Notes: generated from the sequence alone by a model not told the origin. A DNA stretch of 64,000 nt from Catellatospora sichuanensis (GCF_007483665.1 NZ_ML660189.1:263030-327029); one strand, 5' to 3'. Shown: positions 24,822 through 33,241, numbered from the stretch's first letter. A program made the numbers and translations.

Positions 24822-25868
24822 TCAGGGGGCGGGGGGCCGGGTGCGGCGGTCGAGGAGGTGGTTGGCGGCGTAGTGGGTGAGGTTGGTGATGAGGATCGCG
24901 GGGGCGACGACGGCGACGACACCGGCGAACTGGGCCTCCAGGCGCAGCGCGAGGATGATCGCGGTGATGCCGTTCTGCTGGGCGAAGGCCAGGTGCAGGC
25001 GGTCGGCGGGGGGCATGTTCCTGGTGAGCAGCCAGCCGACCAGGATCTGCGCGGCGAATGCGGCCAGGCCCAGGGTCACCCCCTGCGGCAGCGCGATCCC
25101 ACCGATGAGCAGCAGCCCCAGCAGCACCGTCGCCGCGTAGAGCGCGCCCTGCGTGATCCGGGGCAGCAGCCGTGCCAGCCAGGCGGGACGCAGGAACAGG
25201 CCGACCAGAGCGAGGCCGAGCATCAGGAACTGCCACACCGCCACGGCCGCGGCGAGCGCGAGCAGCGCGGTCGCCCAGCGCGGCCGATTCCGGACGCCGT
25301 AGCGCCACAGCAGCCACACCACGCCCGCGAACGCAAGATTCAGGCCCAGATCGAGGGCGTACGCCAGCAGCCCGTCGGCGACGTGCACGCCCTGCTCGCC
25401 ACGGGTGCCCAGGCCGAGCAGATCGGTGGCGACGGCGGCGGCGTAGATGGTGAGCACCACCGTGATCGGGTCGTCGAACGAGGACCACGCGGCCAGCACG
25501 GTGCGCGCCCGCGGGGAGAGCCGGTCGTCGCCCAGCAGCGCGGCCACCGACAGCGGGTCGATCTGGGCCACCACGATGCCCAGCAGCAGGAACAGCGGGT
25601 CCTGCCAGGCCAGCGCCAGAGTTGCGCCGATGACGGCGGCCTTGACGACCACGCCGACGGTGACCGCGGTGACGATGAGCCGCCGGTCCTGGCGCGCGGC
25701 CGCGGTGTCGATGCCGTAGGTGCTGCCGTACAGGCCGATGGCCAGCAGGGCGGCGGTGGCCAGCAGGTAGAGCGTGGAGTCGGTGGCGTCGGCGATCCGG
25801 ACGCCGGTGACGGCGGCCGTGCCGAGGCCGATCAGGACGGCCAGGGCGAGCCAGGCGAGGCGGCGCAC
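24822..25868 (-). CDS. CPA1-type sodium/proton antiporter-like membrane protein
   Basis: The 348 residues form about ten membrane helices. The double acidic motif WSSFDDPITVVL, the earlier IVVAQIDPLSVAALLGDD and the helix FAQQNGITAIILAL match the cation:proton antiporter (NhaP/CPA1) family, in which the paired Asp residues bind ion and proton. At 348 residues it is shorter than most NhaP proteins (about 400-550) and lacks a soluble regulatory tail, so the ion is not certain. The start is GTG at 25868. A 35-codon ORF lies just upstream. Confidence 0.75.
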   Translation of the reverse strand: MRRLAWLALAVLIGLGTAAVTGVRIADATDSTLYLLATAALLAIGLYGSTYGIDTAAARQDRRLIVTAVTVGVVVKAAVIGATLALAWQDPLFLLLGIVVAQIDPLSVAALLGDDRLSPRARTVLAAWSSFDDPITVVLTIYAAAVATDLLGLGTRGEQGVHVADGLLAYALDLGLNLAFAGVVWLLWRYGVRNRPRWATALLALAAAVAVWQFLMLGLALVGLFLRPAWLARLLPRITQGALYAATVLLGLLLIGGIALPQGVTLGLAAFAAQILVGWLLTRNMPPADRLHLAFAQQNGITAIILALRLEAQFAGVVAVVAPAILITNLTHYAANHLLDRRTRPPAP

Positions 25869-25877
25869 CGCGTTCCC

Positions 25878-25985
25878 TCAGGCGTTCTGCGAGGCGAGCG
25901 GCGCGCGGCCGGGGACCACGGCCGCCTGCGCGGGCACGGACCGGCCGGCTGCCGCGGGAGCGGGAACATGGTCGAGCGGGGGCAT
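25878..25985 (-). CDS. Possible 35-residue ORF upstream of the antiporter
   Basis: An ATG at 25985 with CGAGGTG upstream opens a short frame (MPPLDHVPAPAAAGRS...) that ends 9 bases before the antiporter's GTG start. It could be a leader peptide or a small coupled protein. Composition is Ala/Pro-rich and gives no family. Weakly supported. Confidence 0.3.
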   Translation of the reverse strand: MPPLDHVPAPAAAGRSVPAQAAVVPGRAPLASQNA

Positions 25986-26071
25986 GCGTACACCTCGGGG
26001 TGGGGTGGCGGCCGGATCAGGCCGCGGTCCCCGCCATCCTAAGCGGACGGCTCAACGGTGCTCGATGTCGC

Positions 26072-26890
26072 TCAGCCGCGCGGGCTCGGCCGCGGGCCGC
26101 CGAGGGTGATCGGCAGCAGCTTCTTGGCGGCCTGCTCCAGCAGCCCGGTGAACCGGCCCAGATCGGCGACGGCGCCCTGGCGGTCGCCGGAGTCCATCTC
26201 GCGCAGCATCGACAGCACCCCGCCGACCCGGCCCAGCGCCAGGTAGCCGGTCATGGTCCGGTCCTTGCCGGTGAGCGTGAAGCGCAGCGCGTACGCGTCG
26301 CCCTCCAGCTTCAGCAGGTCCGCCGGCAGCCGGTCGCGCGGTACGTCCGAGACACGCACCCGCACCGCGGTGCCGTCGTCGAGCACCGCGTTGAAGTCCC
26401 GGCAGCGCTGGCCCATCCGGCGCAGCTCGTTCAGCGTGCCGAGCGCGCCGTCCCCGCTGAAGGTGCTGAGCACCTGCGTGATCAGCGTCGGCCCGCGGTG
26501 CCCGGAGACCGCCTGCGCGCTGGGCTGCAGGCGGGCCTTCGGGTGGCTGGCCACGGTCGCCGCGGCCGTGCGGATCAGCTCGTCGGGCGCGCCGAGCAGG
26601 GCCGCGCAGCGCTCCGGCCGGGGCGTGCGCACGCGGGGCGACGGGCTGGGCAGCTGCGGGGCGTAGCTGGCCGGCAGGTCGACGTCGGCCAGCAGTGCGG
26701 CCTGCAGCTCGGGCTGGGTCGCGGTGATCGGCAGGGTCTTGCGGGCCTCGGTCGCCTGGGCCTGCTGCTGGCGGTGCGTCGCGCCCAGCACCCCGGCCAG
26801 GGTGAGCGCGCCGATCAGCAGCCCACCGAGGGCGATGCCGCCCGCGATGGTGCGGTGGCGCACCGGGAAAAGGGTGTCCAGGCGGTTCAT
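26072..26890 (-). CDS. Membrane-anchored extracytoplasmic protein of unknown function
   Basis: The 272 residues start with a short cytoplasmic tail and one membrane helix (about 15-37, TIAGGIALGGLLIGALTLAGVLGA), followed by an exported domain. Two cysteines (in PERCAALLG and GQRCRDFNA) could form a disulfide. The arrangement resembles the PknH-like extracellular sensor domain found in actinobacteria, but the match is loose. ATG at 26890 is clear. It diverges from glnA across 174 bases. Confidence 0.65.
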   Translation of the reverse strand: MNRLDTLFPVRHRTIAGGIALGGLLIGALTLAGVLGATHRQQQAQATEARKTLPITATQPELQAALLADVDLPASYAPQLPSPSPRVRTPRPERCAALLGAPDELIRTAAATVASHPKARLQPSAQAVSGHRGPTLITQVLSTFSGDGALGTLNELRRMGQRCRDFNAVLDDGTAVRVRVSDVPRDRLPADLLKLEGDAYALRFTLTGKDRTMTGYLALGRVGGVLSMLREMDSGDRQGAVADLGRFTGLLEQAAKKLLPITLGGPRPSPRG

Positions 26891-27064
26891 GGGCGCTCCT
26901 TGCGCATCGAGGGGAGCTCCGTTTCACTGACCGGTCCAACGGGGTGAAGGGCGTCGAAGTTGCGGCATCACCGTGCTCCGGCGTACAGCTGGAGGATGGC
27001 GTAACGTGCCCGTAATGAGGCCGCGCCAGACTGGCCCGGAGATCTCGTCTTAGAGAGGCATGCC

Positions 27065-28417
27065 GTGGATCGTCAGCAGGAGTTCGTGCTGCGTACGCTT
27101 GAGGAGCGCGACATCCGTTTCGTGCGCCTCTGGTTCACCGACGTGCTCGGCACCCTGAAGTCGGTCAGCGTGGCTCCGGCGGAACTGGAGTCGGCCTTCG
27201 AGGAGGGCATCGGCTTCGACGGATCGGCCATCGAGGGCTTCGCCCGGGTGTACGAGTCCGACATGATCGCCATGCCGGACCCGACCACGTTCCAGGTGTT
27301 CCCGTTCGAGGGCGGCGGCTCCGGCGAGAGCGCCCGGATGTTCTGCGACATCCTCATGCCCGACGGCACCCCGAGCTGGGCCGACCCGCGCCACGTGCTG
27401 CGCCGGGCGCTGTCGAAGGCGGCCGACAAGGGCTTCACCTTCTACACCCACCCCGAGGTCGAGTTCTTCCTGCTCGCCGACGCGCCCGCGGACGGCGGCG
27501 TGCCGACCCCGGTCGACGCCGGCGGCTACTTCGACCACACCACGCACGCCATCGCACGCGACTTCCGCCGCCAGGCGGTGCTGGCGCTGGAGCGCATCGG
27601 CATCTCCGTGGAGTTCAGCCACCACGAGGTCGCCCCCGGCCAGCAGGAGATCGACCTGCGGTACGCGGACGCGCTGACCACCGCCGACAACATCATGACC
27701 TTCCGGCACGTGATGCGGGAGGTGGCGCTGTCGCACGGGGTGCGGGCCACTTTCATGCCCAAGCCGTTCACCGACCAGCCCGGCAGCGGCATGCACACGC
27801 ACCTGTCGCTGTTCGAGGGCGAGCGCAACGCCTTCCACGACCCGGCCGACCCGCACAAGCTGTCGAAGACCGCCAAGGCGTTCATCGCCGGCGTGCTCAC
27901 CCACGCGCGGGAGTTCACCGCGGTGACCAACCAGTGGGTGAACTCGTACAAGCGGCTGTTCCCGCAGATGATCCCGGACCGGATCTCCGAGGCTCCGGCG
28001 TACGTCTGCTGGGGCCACCTGAACCGCTCGGCCCTGGTGCGGGTGCCCGCATACGGCAAGCCGAACTCGGCCCGGGTCGAGGTGCGCTCGATGGACTCGG
28101 CCTGCAACCCCTACCTGGCCTTCGCGGTGCTGCTCGGCGCCGGCATGAAGGGCATCGAGGAGGGCTACGAGCTGCCCCCGGGCGCCGAGGACGACGTGTG
28201 GGCCCTGTCGAACGCCGAGCGCCGCGCGATGGGCTACTCGGCGCTGCCGGAGAACCTGTCCGAGGCGATCGACGTCATGGCGGGCTCGGAGCTGGTCGCC
28301 GACGTGCTCGGCGAGCACGTGTTCGACTTCTTCCTGCGCAACAAGCGCGCGGAGTGGGAGGAGTACCGGCGCGAGGTGACTCCGTTCGAGCGGATCAAGT
28401 ACCTGGGTGCGCTGTAG
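27065..28417 (+). CDS. glnA2: Glutamine synthetase family protein, GlnA2 type
   Basis: The 450 residues are a type I glutamine synthetase fold: FDGSAIEGFARVYESDM, the metal site PEVEFFL, EVAPGQQEIDLRYADAL, HTHLSLF and the Arg/Glu site RVEVRSMDSACNPYLAFAVLL. Actinobacterial GlnA2 (Rv2222c-type) is separate from the main GlnA1, and in Streptomyces acts as a gamma-glutamylpolyamine synthetase, so ligation of glutamate to polyamines is as likely as glutamine synthesis. The NLY..PPE adenylylation segment of GlnA1 is not seen. GTG at 27065 follows AGAGAGG. Confidence 0.92.
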   Translation: MDRQQEFVLRTLEERDIRFVRLWFTDVLGTLKSVSVAPAELESAFEEGIGFDGSAIEGFARVYESDMIAMPDPTTFQVFPFEGGGSGESARMFCDILMPDGTPSWADPRHVLRRALSKAADKGFTFYTHPEVEFFLLADAPADGGVPTPVDAGGYFDHTTHAIARDFRRQAVLALERIGISVEFSHHEVAPGQQEIDLRYADALTTADNIMTFRHVMREVALSHGVRATFMPKPFTDQPGSGMHTHLSLFEGERNAFHDPADPHKLSKTAKAFIAGVLTHAREFTAVTNQWVNSYKRLFPQMIPDRISEAPAYVCWGHLNRSALVRVPAYGKPNSARVEVRSMDSACNPYLAFAVLLGAGMKGIEEGYELPPGAEDDVWALSNAERRAMGYSALPENLSEAIDVMAGSELVADVLGEHVFDFFLRNKRAEWEEYRREVTPFERIKYLGAL

Positions 28418-28436
28418 GTAACCTGCTCAGCCCCGT

Positions 28437-28463
28437 GCGGACGCCCGTGTTGCGGGCGTCCGC
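28437..28463. terminator. Hairpin after glnA2
   Basis: GCGGACGCCCG (28437-28447) pairs perfectly with CGGGCGTCCGC (28453-28463) around a 5-base loop, 19 bases after the stop. There is no T-tract. TAGCCT immediately follows (28464-28469) and probably serves as the -10 box of the next gene. Confidence 0.65.
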
Positions 28464-28501
28464 TAGCCTCCCGAGCGACATCGGATGCAGTGGAGGCGTA
28501 C

Positions 28502-28927
28502 ATGGTGCAGGACCTGGTCACGGGTGCGTGGCAGAGCGTGGTGTTCGGGGTGGCCGGCATCTGTCTGATGGCGGTCGGATTCGTCGTGGTGGACCTGCTG
28601 ACGCCGGGCCGCCTGCGTGAGCTGATCTGGCACCAGCGCAGCAGCAACGCTGCGCTGCTGCTGGCGGCGAACCAGCTGGGCATCGCGCTCATCGTGTTCA
28701 CCGCGATCTTCACCAGCTACGAGGACTTCGGCAAGGGCCTGGCCTCGACGGTGATCTTCGGTCTGCTCGGCATCGGCCTGATGGCCCTGGCCTTCCTGGC
28801 GCTGGACTGGCTGACCCCGGGTCGCCTGGGCGACATGATCGCCGAGATCGAGCCGCACCCCGCCGCGAAGGTCACCGCGGCCACCCACTTCGGCGCGGCC
28901 CTGATCGTCTGCGCCTGCATCGCCTGA
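28502..28927 (+). CDS. DUF350 membrane protein
   Basis: The 141 residues hold four membrane helices in two similar halves: VFGVAGICLMAVGFVVVDLLTPGRL and VIFGLLGIGLMALAFLALDWLTPGRL are clearly duplicated. This is the DUF350 layout. The function is unknown; some relatives sit beside polyamine or stress genes, and here it follows glnA2. ATG at 28502 has GGAGG 6 bases upstream. It carries its own promoter box (28464-28469) and hairpin terminator. Confidence 0.85.
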   Translation: MVQDLVTGAWQSVVFGVAGICLMAVGFVVVDLLTPGRLRELIWHQRSSNAALLLAANQLGIALIVFTAIFTSYEDFGKGLASTVIFGLLGIGLMALAFLALDWLTPGRLGDMIAEIEPHPAAKVTAATHFGAALIVCACIA

Positions 28928-28951
28928 CCGGCACGCCCCCGTCACGCCACA

Positions 28952-28980
28952 GCGCGGCGTCACCCCGAGTGACGCCGCGC
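28952..28980. terminator. Hairpin after the DUF350 gene
   Basis: GCGCGGCGTCAC (28952-28963) and GTGACGCCGCGC (28969-28980) form a perfect 12-bp stem with a 5-base loop, 24 bases after the stop. It lies between convergent genes. No T-tract. Confidence 0.7.
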
Positions 28981-29006
28981 AGTCGTATACCCCCGCCCGT
29001 CCGACC

Positions 29007-29089
29007 CAAGATCGCGACGATCTTGCGCGGACTGTTGCCCCTTTGCCCGTTCTGAGTGTGTCGTCGCCACAGCCCAAGCAAGATCGTCG
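29007..29089. repeat. AAGATCG repeats in a convergent intergenic region
   Basis: CAAGATCG-CGA-CGATCTTG-type palindrome (29007-29025) is followed by another CAAGATCGTCG (29079-29089). A third AAGCAAGATCG occurs at 33114-33124 between the two tRNA genes. The region from 28981 to 29219 otherwise holds no gene. Confidence 0.55.
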
Positions 29090-29219
29090 GCTGGGGGACT
29101 CGGGTCAGTGGGTGGGGCGGTCGAAGTCGGGGCCGGTGCCAGTGGCGAAGACGTCCATCCAGAGGTGGGGGCTATCGCTGATCACGGTGCTGAGCTTAGG
29201 CCGCAGGCGGCGGCCGGGC

Positions 29220-30092
29220 TCACCGGTGCGCGGCGGTCAGCAGCCGGTCGCACTCGGCGACTAGGTGGGCGCGCAGGGGAGCGGCGCGGTCGGCGAAGGA
29301 GCGTTGCTGCTGGGCGTACTCGGCGCGGCCCTCGGGCGTCTCGATGCGGACCGGGGGAAAACCCAGGTCGGCGAGGTCGTAAGGGCTGGCGCGCATGTCC
29401 AGTTCGCGGATCTCGCGGGAGAGGGCGAAGCAGGCGGCGACCAATTCGCTGGGGACCAGCGGGGACAGCTTGTAGGACCATTTGTAGAGGTCCATGTTCG
29501 CGTGTAAGCAGCCTGGCTGCTCCAGGGCGGGTTGCAGGTCCCGGGTGGGCTGGTGCGCGTTGAGGGGGCGCGCGGGGGCGGTGAAGAAGCGGAACGCGTC
29601 GAAGTGGGTGCACCGTACGCCGCGGTCTTCGACGACCTCGGCGGTCGCGGCGGGCGACAGGCGCAGCGGCCAGGAGTTGTGCCGGACCTCCTGCTGGGTC
29701 TGGCGGTAGACCATGGCCCACTCGTGCATGCCGAAGCAGCCCAGCTGGGCCGGGCGGGTCGCGGTCGCGGCGAGCAGGTCGCGGATCCAGCGCACCGAAT
29801 CGGCCCGCCTGGCCAGCAGCGCCGGGTCGAGGACGGTCCCGCCGTCGACGCCGAGGTAGTCGCGGTCGGGCTCGCCGTCGCGCAGCACCACACCGTGGCC
29901 GGGGTGCCAGCGGCGCAGCTGCGCGGGCCGCAGCGAGTAGTACGTGAACAGGAAGTCGTGCACGGGGTGCTTGACCCCGTCACGGCGGCGCGCCAGGTGG
30001 TGCGCCAGCCAGCCGTCCACCAGCTCCTCATGCGCCTGTCGGCGGGCACGCCAGACGTCGGGGTCCAGCACCTCGATGGCGGCGGTTTTCAC
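29220..30092 (-). CDS. Conserved actinobacterial protein, often labelled 3-methyladenine DNA glycosylase
   Basis: The 290 residues contain the family's HHLARRRDGVKHPVHDFLFTYYSLRPAQLRRWHPG and GCFGMHEWAMVYRQ segments. I recall relatives annotated as 3-methyladenine DNA glycosylase, but I see no helix-hairpin-helix/GPD motif, so that label should be treated with care. Clusters of conserved His, Trp and Tyr suggest an enzyme, perhaps metal dependent. Two Cys residues lie mid-protein. GTG at 30092 is the start, and the gene diverges from the PadR/ABC operon across 69 bases. Confidence 0.65.
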   Translation of the reverse strand: MKTAAIEVLDPDVWRARRQAHEELVDGWLAHHLARRRDGVKHPVHDFLFTYYSLRPAQLRRWHPGHGVVLRDGEPDRDYLGVDGGTVLDPALLARRADSVRWIRDLLAATATRPAQLGCFGMHEWAMVYRQTQQEVRHNSWPLRLSPAATAEVVEDRGVRCTHFDAFRFFTAPARPLNAHQPTRDLQPALEQPGCLHANMDLYKWSYKLSPLVPSELVAACFALSREIRELDMRASPYDLADLGFPPVRIETPEGRAEYAQQQRSFADRAAPLRAHLVAECDRLLTAAHR

Positions 30093-30121
30093 CAGGCCAG
30101 GGTACCGGCGGCGCGGGTAGG

Positions 30122-30150
30122 TGGCGACACCAGCTAGCTGGCTGTGCTAC
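30122..30150 (+). promoter_or_regulatory. Promoter and operator of the PadR/ABC operon
   Basis: A -35-like TGGCGA (30122-30127) and a -10-like TGCTAC (30145-30150) stand 17 bases apart. In the spacer lies the perfect 12-base palindrome CCAGCTAGCTGG (30130-30141). A repressor bound there would block polymerase, so autoregulation by the PadR protein 11 bases downstream is likely. Confidence 0.55.
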
Positions 30151-30161
30151 GGTCTCGCGCC

Positions 30162-30500
30162 ATGGAGCTGGAGCGGCGCAGTCAGTGGCTGCGGGGAGTG
30201 CTCGACCTGTGCGTGCTCGGCGTGCTCGCCCACCGCGAGTCCTACGGCTACGAGCTGATCCAGTCGCTGCACGCCGCGGGGCTGGGCGGCATCCAGGGCG
30301 GCACCCTGTACCCGGTGCTGCTGCGGCTGCAGCGCGGCGGCCAGGTCGCCGCCCACTGGCGCGAGGGCGGGTCCGGCCCGGCCCGCAAGTACTACCGGAT
30401 CACCCCGGCGGGCACCGAGACGCTGCGGCGATCCGCCGCCGACTGGGAGGCCTTCGCCGGCGGGGTGAGCGCGATTCTGCGAGAGGTGGCGGCACGGTGA
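30162..30500 (+). CDS. PadR-family transcriptional regulator
   Basis: The 112 residues form the PadR winged helix: LDLCVLGVLAHRESYGYELIQSL, GGIQGGTLYPVLLRLQRGG (recognition helix with the hallmark G-TLYP) and GPARKYYRITPAG (wing). It is a short subfamily member with one C-terminal helix for dimerisation. PadR proteins usually repress adjacent transport genes and release on ligand binding. The next gene starts inside its stop codon (GTGA overlap), giving the PadR-ABC operon. Confidence 0.92.
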   Translation: MELERRSQWLRGVLDLCVLGVLAHRESYGYELIQSLHAAGLGGIQGGTLYPVLLRLQRGGQVAAHWREGGSGPARKYYRITPAGTETLRRSAADWEAFAGGVSAILREVAAR

Positions 30501-31318
30501 GACACGACACCTGGCTCGATGCCCTCGCCGGCGAACTGCGCCGGCACGGAGTGGCCGAACAGACGGCGGGCAACGTGCTCGCCGAGACCGCGGCCCACCT
30601 GTGGGAGAGCGGGGACGACCCGCTGCGGGCGTTCGGCCCGCCCCAGGCGTACGCCGCCGCCGTCGCCGACAGCGTGCGCCTGGAGACCCCGCGGCACGCG
30701 CCGGGCGGGCCGGTGCGGCTGGAGGTCGTCGGCATCACCAAGCGCTACGGCCGCCGCACCGTGCTGCGCGAGGTGAGCCTGACCGTGCGCGCGGGCGAGG
30801 TCGCCGCCGTGGTCGGCGCGAACGGGTCCGGCAAGAGCACGTTCCTCGGGATCTGCGCGGGCCTGGTCAGCCCCGACCGGGGCGAGGTACGGGTGCACGG
30901 CAGCCTCGGCTACTGCCCGCAGGGCGGCGGCACCAGCGACTTCCTCGTGCCCGACGAGCATTTCGTCCTGGTCGGCGCGGGCCGTGGCATGTCACGGGCG
31001 GACGCCCGCGAGACCGGCCGGGCGGACGCGGCGGCGCTGGACTGGGATCCGCGCGGCGGCACGCAGGCCCGGCACCTGTCCGGCGGCACCCGGCAGAAGC
31101 TCAACCTGGTGATGGCGGGGCTGGGCGACCCCGACGTGCTGCTGCTGGACGAGCCGTACCAAGGCTTCGACCAGGGCTCGTATCTGGACTTCTGGCAGCA
31201 GGTGCGGCGCTGGCGCGACGCGGGCAAGGCGATCGTGGTGGTGACCCACCTGCTGAACACCCGCGACGGCGTCGACACCGTGCTCGACCTGGGCGAGCGC
31301 AGCAAGGAGCGGGCATGA
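30497..31318 (+). CDS. ABC transporter ATP-binding protein with N-terminal HAAS-like region
   Basis: The 273 residues start with about 70 helical residues (LAGELRRHGVAEQTAGNVLAE...) that resemble the HAAS membrane-associated segment seen between PadR and ABC partners. An ATPase domain follows: Walker A GANGSGKST (107-115), signature LSGGT (194-198), Walker B VLLLDEP and the H-loop VVTHL. The domain is compact, with a short loop where the Q-loop sits (YCPQGGG). It powers export or membrane remodelling with the permease at 31386. The start is GTG 30497. Confidence 0.9.
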   Translation: MRHDTWLDALAGELRRHGVAEQTAGNVLAETAAHLWESGDDPLRAFGPPQAYAAAVADSVRLETPRHAPGGPVRLEVVGITKRYGRRTVLREVSLTVRAGEVAAVVGANGSGKSTFLGICAGLVSPDRGEVRVHGSLGYCPQGGGTSDFLVPDEHFVLVGAGRGMSRADARETGRADAAALDWDPRGGTQARHLSGGTRQKLNLVMAGLGDPDVLLLDEPYQGFDQGSYLDFWQQVRRWRDAGKAIVVVTHLLNTRDGVDTVLDLGERSKERA

Positions 31319-31389
31319 GCGAGCTTGTCGAGCGAATCACGAGGCCTCGGGGACATGACCGTGCCGAGCGCAGCGAGGAGCGGGCATGA
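31315..31389 (+). CDS. Mini-ORF (24 codons) coupling the ATPase and permease genes
   Basis: ATG at 31315 overlaps the ATPase stop (ATGA), and its own stop overlaps the permease start (ATGA at 31386-31389). The peptide is MSELVERITRPRGHDRAERSEERA. Its 3' half repeats the end of the ATPase gene: GAGCGCAGC-AGGAGCGGGCATGA occurs twice, so it may have arisen by duplication. It probably serves to pass ribosomes to the permease rather than to make a working peptide. Confidence 0.4.
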   Translation: MSELVERITRPRGHDRAERSEERA

Positions 31390-32078
31390 ACAAGACGTTC
31401 GTCGTGGCCGAGACGGCGCTGCGGGAGATCGCGCGGCGGCGCGGGGTGCTGGCCATCCTGGTGCTGTTCCCGCTGGCGTTCTACCTGTCGCGGCGCGACT
31501 CGCACATGGGGCAGTCGATCCGCTTCGTGTGCCTGGGTCTGGGCTGGGCGCTGAGCACCGCGGCACTGTTCGCGGGCAGCGCCGCGCGGGCCATCGAGCC
31601 GCGGCTGCGCCTGTCCGGCTACCGCGGGCACCATCTCTACCTGGGCCGCCTGGTCGCACTGTGGATCGTCGGCCTGCTGCTGGCCGCCCCCTACTACGTG
31701 CTGATCCGCTTCGACACCGACGACGTCCGGTACGGCGCGATCGGGCTCATCATGGTGCTGACCGTGGCGGTGGCCGCGCCGTTCGGGCTGGCGCTCAGCG
31801 CGGCCCTGCCGCGGGAACTCGAGGGCATGCTCGTGCTGCTCATCATCGTGGGGCTGCAGATGATGATGGACCCGGCGGGTTCGGCCTCGCGGCTGCTGCC
31901 GTTCTGGTTCAGCCGCGAGATCGGCACCTACGCGGTGGACCACACCGACGGCGGTTACCTGGCGCGAGGGCTGCTCCACGCGGCGATCTGCCTGGCGGCG
32001 CTGCTGGCGGTGGTCGCGATCGCGTCCGGATACCGGCTGCGACAGCGGTCACACCTGCGCTTCGTCGCGCGGCGCTGA
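31386..32078 (+). CDS. ABC transporter permease
   Basis: The 230 residues have six predicted membrane helices (near 19-35, 47-66, 83-103, 117-138, 146-163, 200-219) and no extracellular domain, typical of ABC-2-type permeases paired with short ATPases. The cytoplasmic loop after helix 2 (GSAARAIEPRLRLSGYRGHHLYLGRL) likely contacts the ATPase. Substrate unknown. ATG at 31386 overlaps the preceding mini-ORF. Confidence 0.8.
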   Translation: MNKTFVVAETALREIARRRGVLAILVLFPLAFYLSRRDSHMGQSIRFVCLGLGWALSTAALFAGSAARAIEPRLRLSGYRGHHLYLGRLVALWIVGLLLAAPYYVLIRFDTDDVRYGAIGLIMVLTVAVAAPFGLALSAALPRELEGMLVLLIIVGLQMMMDPAGSASRLLPFWFSREIGTYAVDHTDGGYLARGLLHAAICLAALLAVVAIASGYRLRQRSHLRFVARR

Positions 32079-32183
32079 GGCGGTCGCCGAATCCGTCGCG
32101 GGTGGAGCGAGCGAGGTCACACCGTGCCCACGGCGTAAGTTGGAGCTGAAATCCCGATAAAAGATCTTCAGCTGGGGGCTGTG

Positions 32184-32969
32184 GTGCGCATCGCACGCTT
32201 TGTTCATCCGGGTGGCATGTCGTTCGGGGTGGTGGAGGGCGATCCGGACGCCGGCGCCCAGGCGCTGACGGTACGCGCGATCAACGGCCACCCCTTCGGT
32301 GACCTCGATCTCACCGAGCAGCGCTACGCGCTGGCCGACGTACGCCTGCTCTCCCCGATCCTGCCCAGCAAGGTGATCGGGGTCGGCCGCAACTACGCCG
32401 ACCACGCCGCCGAGCACGGAGCCGAGGTGCCCAAGGAGCCGCTGCTGTTCCTCAAGCCGTCCACATCGGTGATCGGGCCGCACGACATCATCCGGCTGCC
32501 CGAGCAGTCGCACCAGGTCGAGCACGAGGCCGAGCTGGCCGTGGTGATCGGCGCCACCGGCGCGCGCCGGGTGGACCGGGCCGGGGCGGAGAAGGCGATC
32601 TTCGGGTACACCATCGCCAACGACGTCACCGCACGCGATCTGCAGAAGAGCGACGGCCAGTGGACCCGGGCCAAGGGTTTCGACTCGTTCTGCCCGCTCG
32701 GCCCGTGGATCGACACCGCCGTCGACGTCTCCGACGCCGAGGTGCGCTGCGAGGTCAACGAAGAGGTGCGCCAGCTCGGCCGCACCTCGCAGATGGTCTT
32801 CGACGTGCCCACGCTGGTGTCGTACGTGTCCCACGTCATGACGCTGCTGCCCGGCGACGTCATCCTCACCGGCACGCCCGCGGGGGTGTCGCCGCTGGTG
32901 GCGAAGGACGTGGTGGCCGTGCGGATCCAGGGCCTGGGAGAGCTGCGCAACCCGGTCGGCGCGCGATAG
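32184..32969 (+). CDS. Fumarylacetoacetate hydrolase family protein
   Basis: The 261 residues match the FAH domain: VIGVGRNYADHAAEHG, EPLLFLKPSTSVIGP, the metal ligands HEAELAVVIG and YTIANDVTARDLQ, and TGTPAGVSPL. Metal-dependent C-C hydrolases or decarboxylases of this family act in aromatic or 2-oxo acid breakdown; the substrate is not evident here. GTG at 32184 gives the usual N-terminus MRIARFVH. The inverted repeat AGCTGAA (32144-32150) / TTCAGCT (32167-32173), with AAGATCTT inside it, lies just upstream and may regulate it. Confidence 0.88.
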   Translation: MRIARFVHPGGMSFGVVEGDPDAGAQALTVRAINGHPFGDLDLTEQRYALADVRLLSPILPSKVIGVGRNYADHAAEHGAEVPKEPLLFLKPSTSVIGPHDIIRLPEQSHQVEHEAELAVVIGATGARRVDRAGAEKAIFGYTIANDVTARDLQKSDGQWTRAKGFDSFCPLGPWIDTAVDVSDAEVRCEVNEEVRQLGRTSQMVFDVPTLVSYVSHVMTLLPGDVILTGTPAGVSPLVAKDVVAVRIQGLGELRNPVGAR

Positions 32970-32979
32970 GGATACCGAT

Positions 32980-33008
32980 TTGGCGCTGCCGGGGAGGTCA
33001 GGTAAAGT
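32980..33008 (+). promoter_or_regulatory. tRNA-Gln promoter
   Basis: TTGGCG (32980-32985) and TAAAGT (33003-33008) are separated by 17 bases, about 28 bases before the tRNA. The same TAAAGTTCA occurs at 33162-33170 before tRNA-Glu, so each tRNA seems to have its own promoter. Confidence 0.65.
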
Positions 33009-33036
33009 TCATCCCCGGCAGCGGAAACGGTGCCAA

Positions 33037-33108
33037 TGGGGTATGGGGTAATTGGCAGCCCAACTGATTCTGGTTCAGTTAGTCTAGGTTCGAGTCCTGG
33101 TACCCCAG
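33037..33108 (+). tRNA. tRNA-Gln (anticodon CTG)
   Basis: Cloverleaf in 72 bases: acceptor TGGGGTA with TACCCCA, D-loop AATTGGCA, anticodon stem ACTGA..TCAGT around TTCTGGT, and T-arm GGTTCGAGTCC. CCA is not encoded. With the tRNA-Glu 133 bases downstream, this pair lies beside the FAH gene as in other actinobacteria, though gltX is not seen next to them. Confidence 0.97.
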
Positions 33109-33241
33109 CAACCAAGCAAGATCGGGTGAGAGCCTGATTCGCGCGAGGCTGCTGGACCTGCTAAAGTTCAGCGGGCCGCCGAGCTGAGTGATCAGCAAGG
33201 CGGTCGAAAACTGAAGAAGGTGTTCTCCGGAACATCGACCT

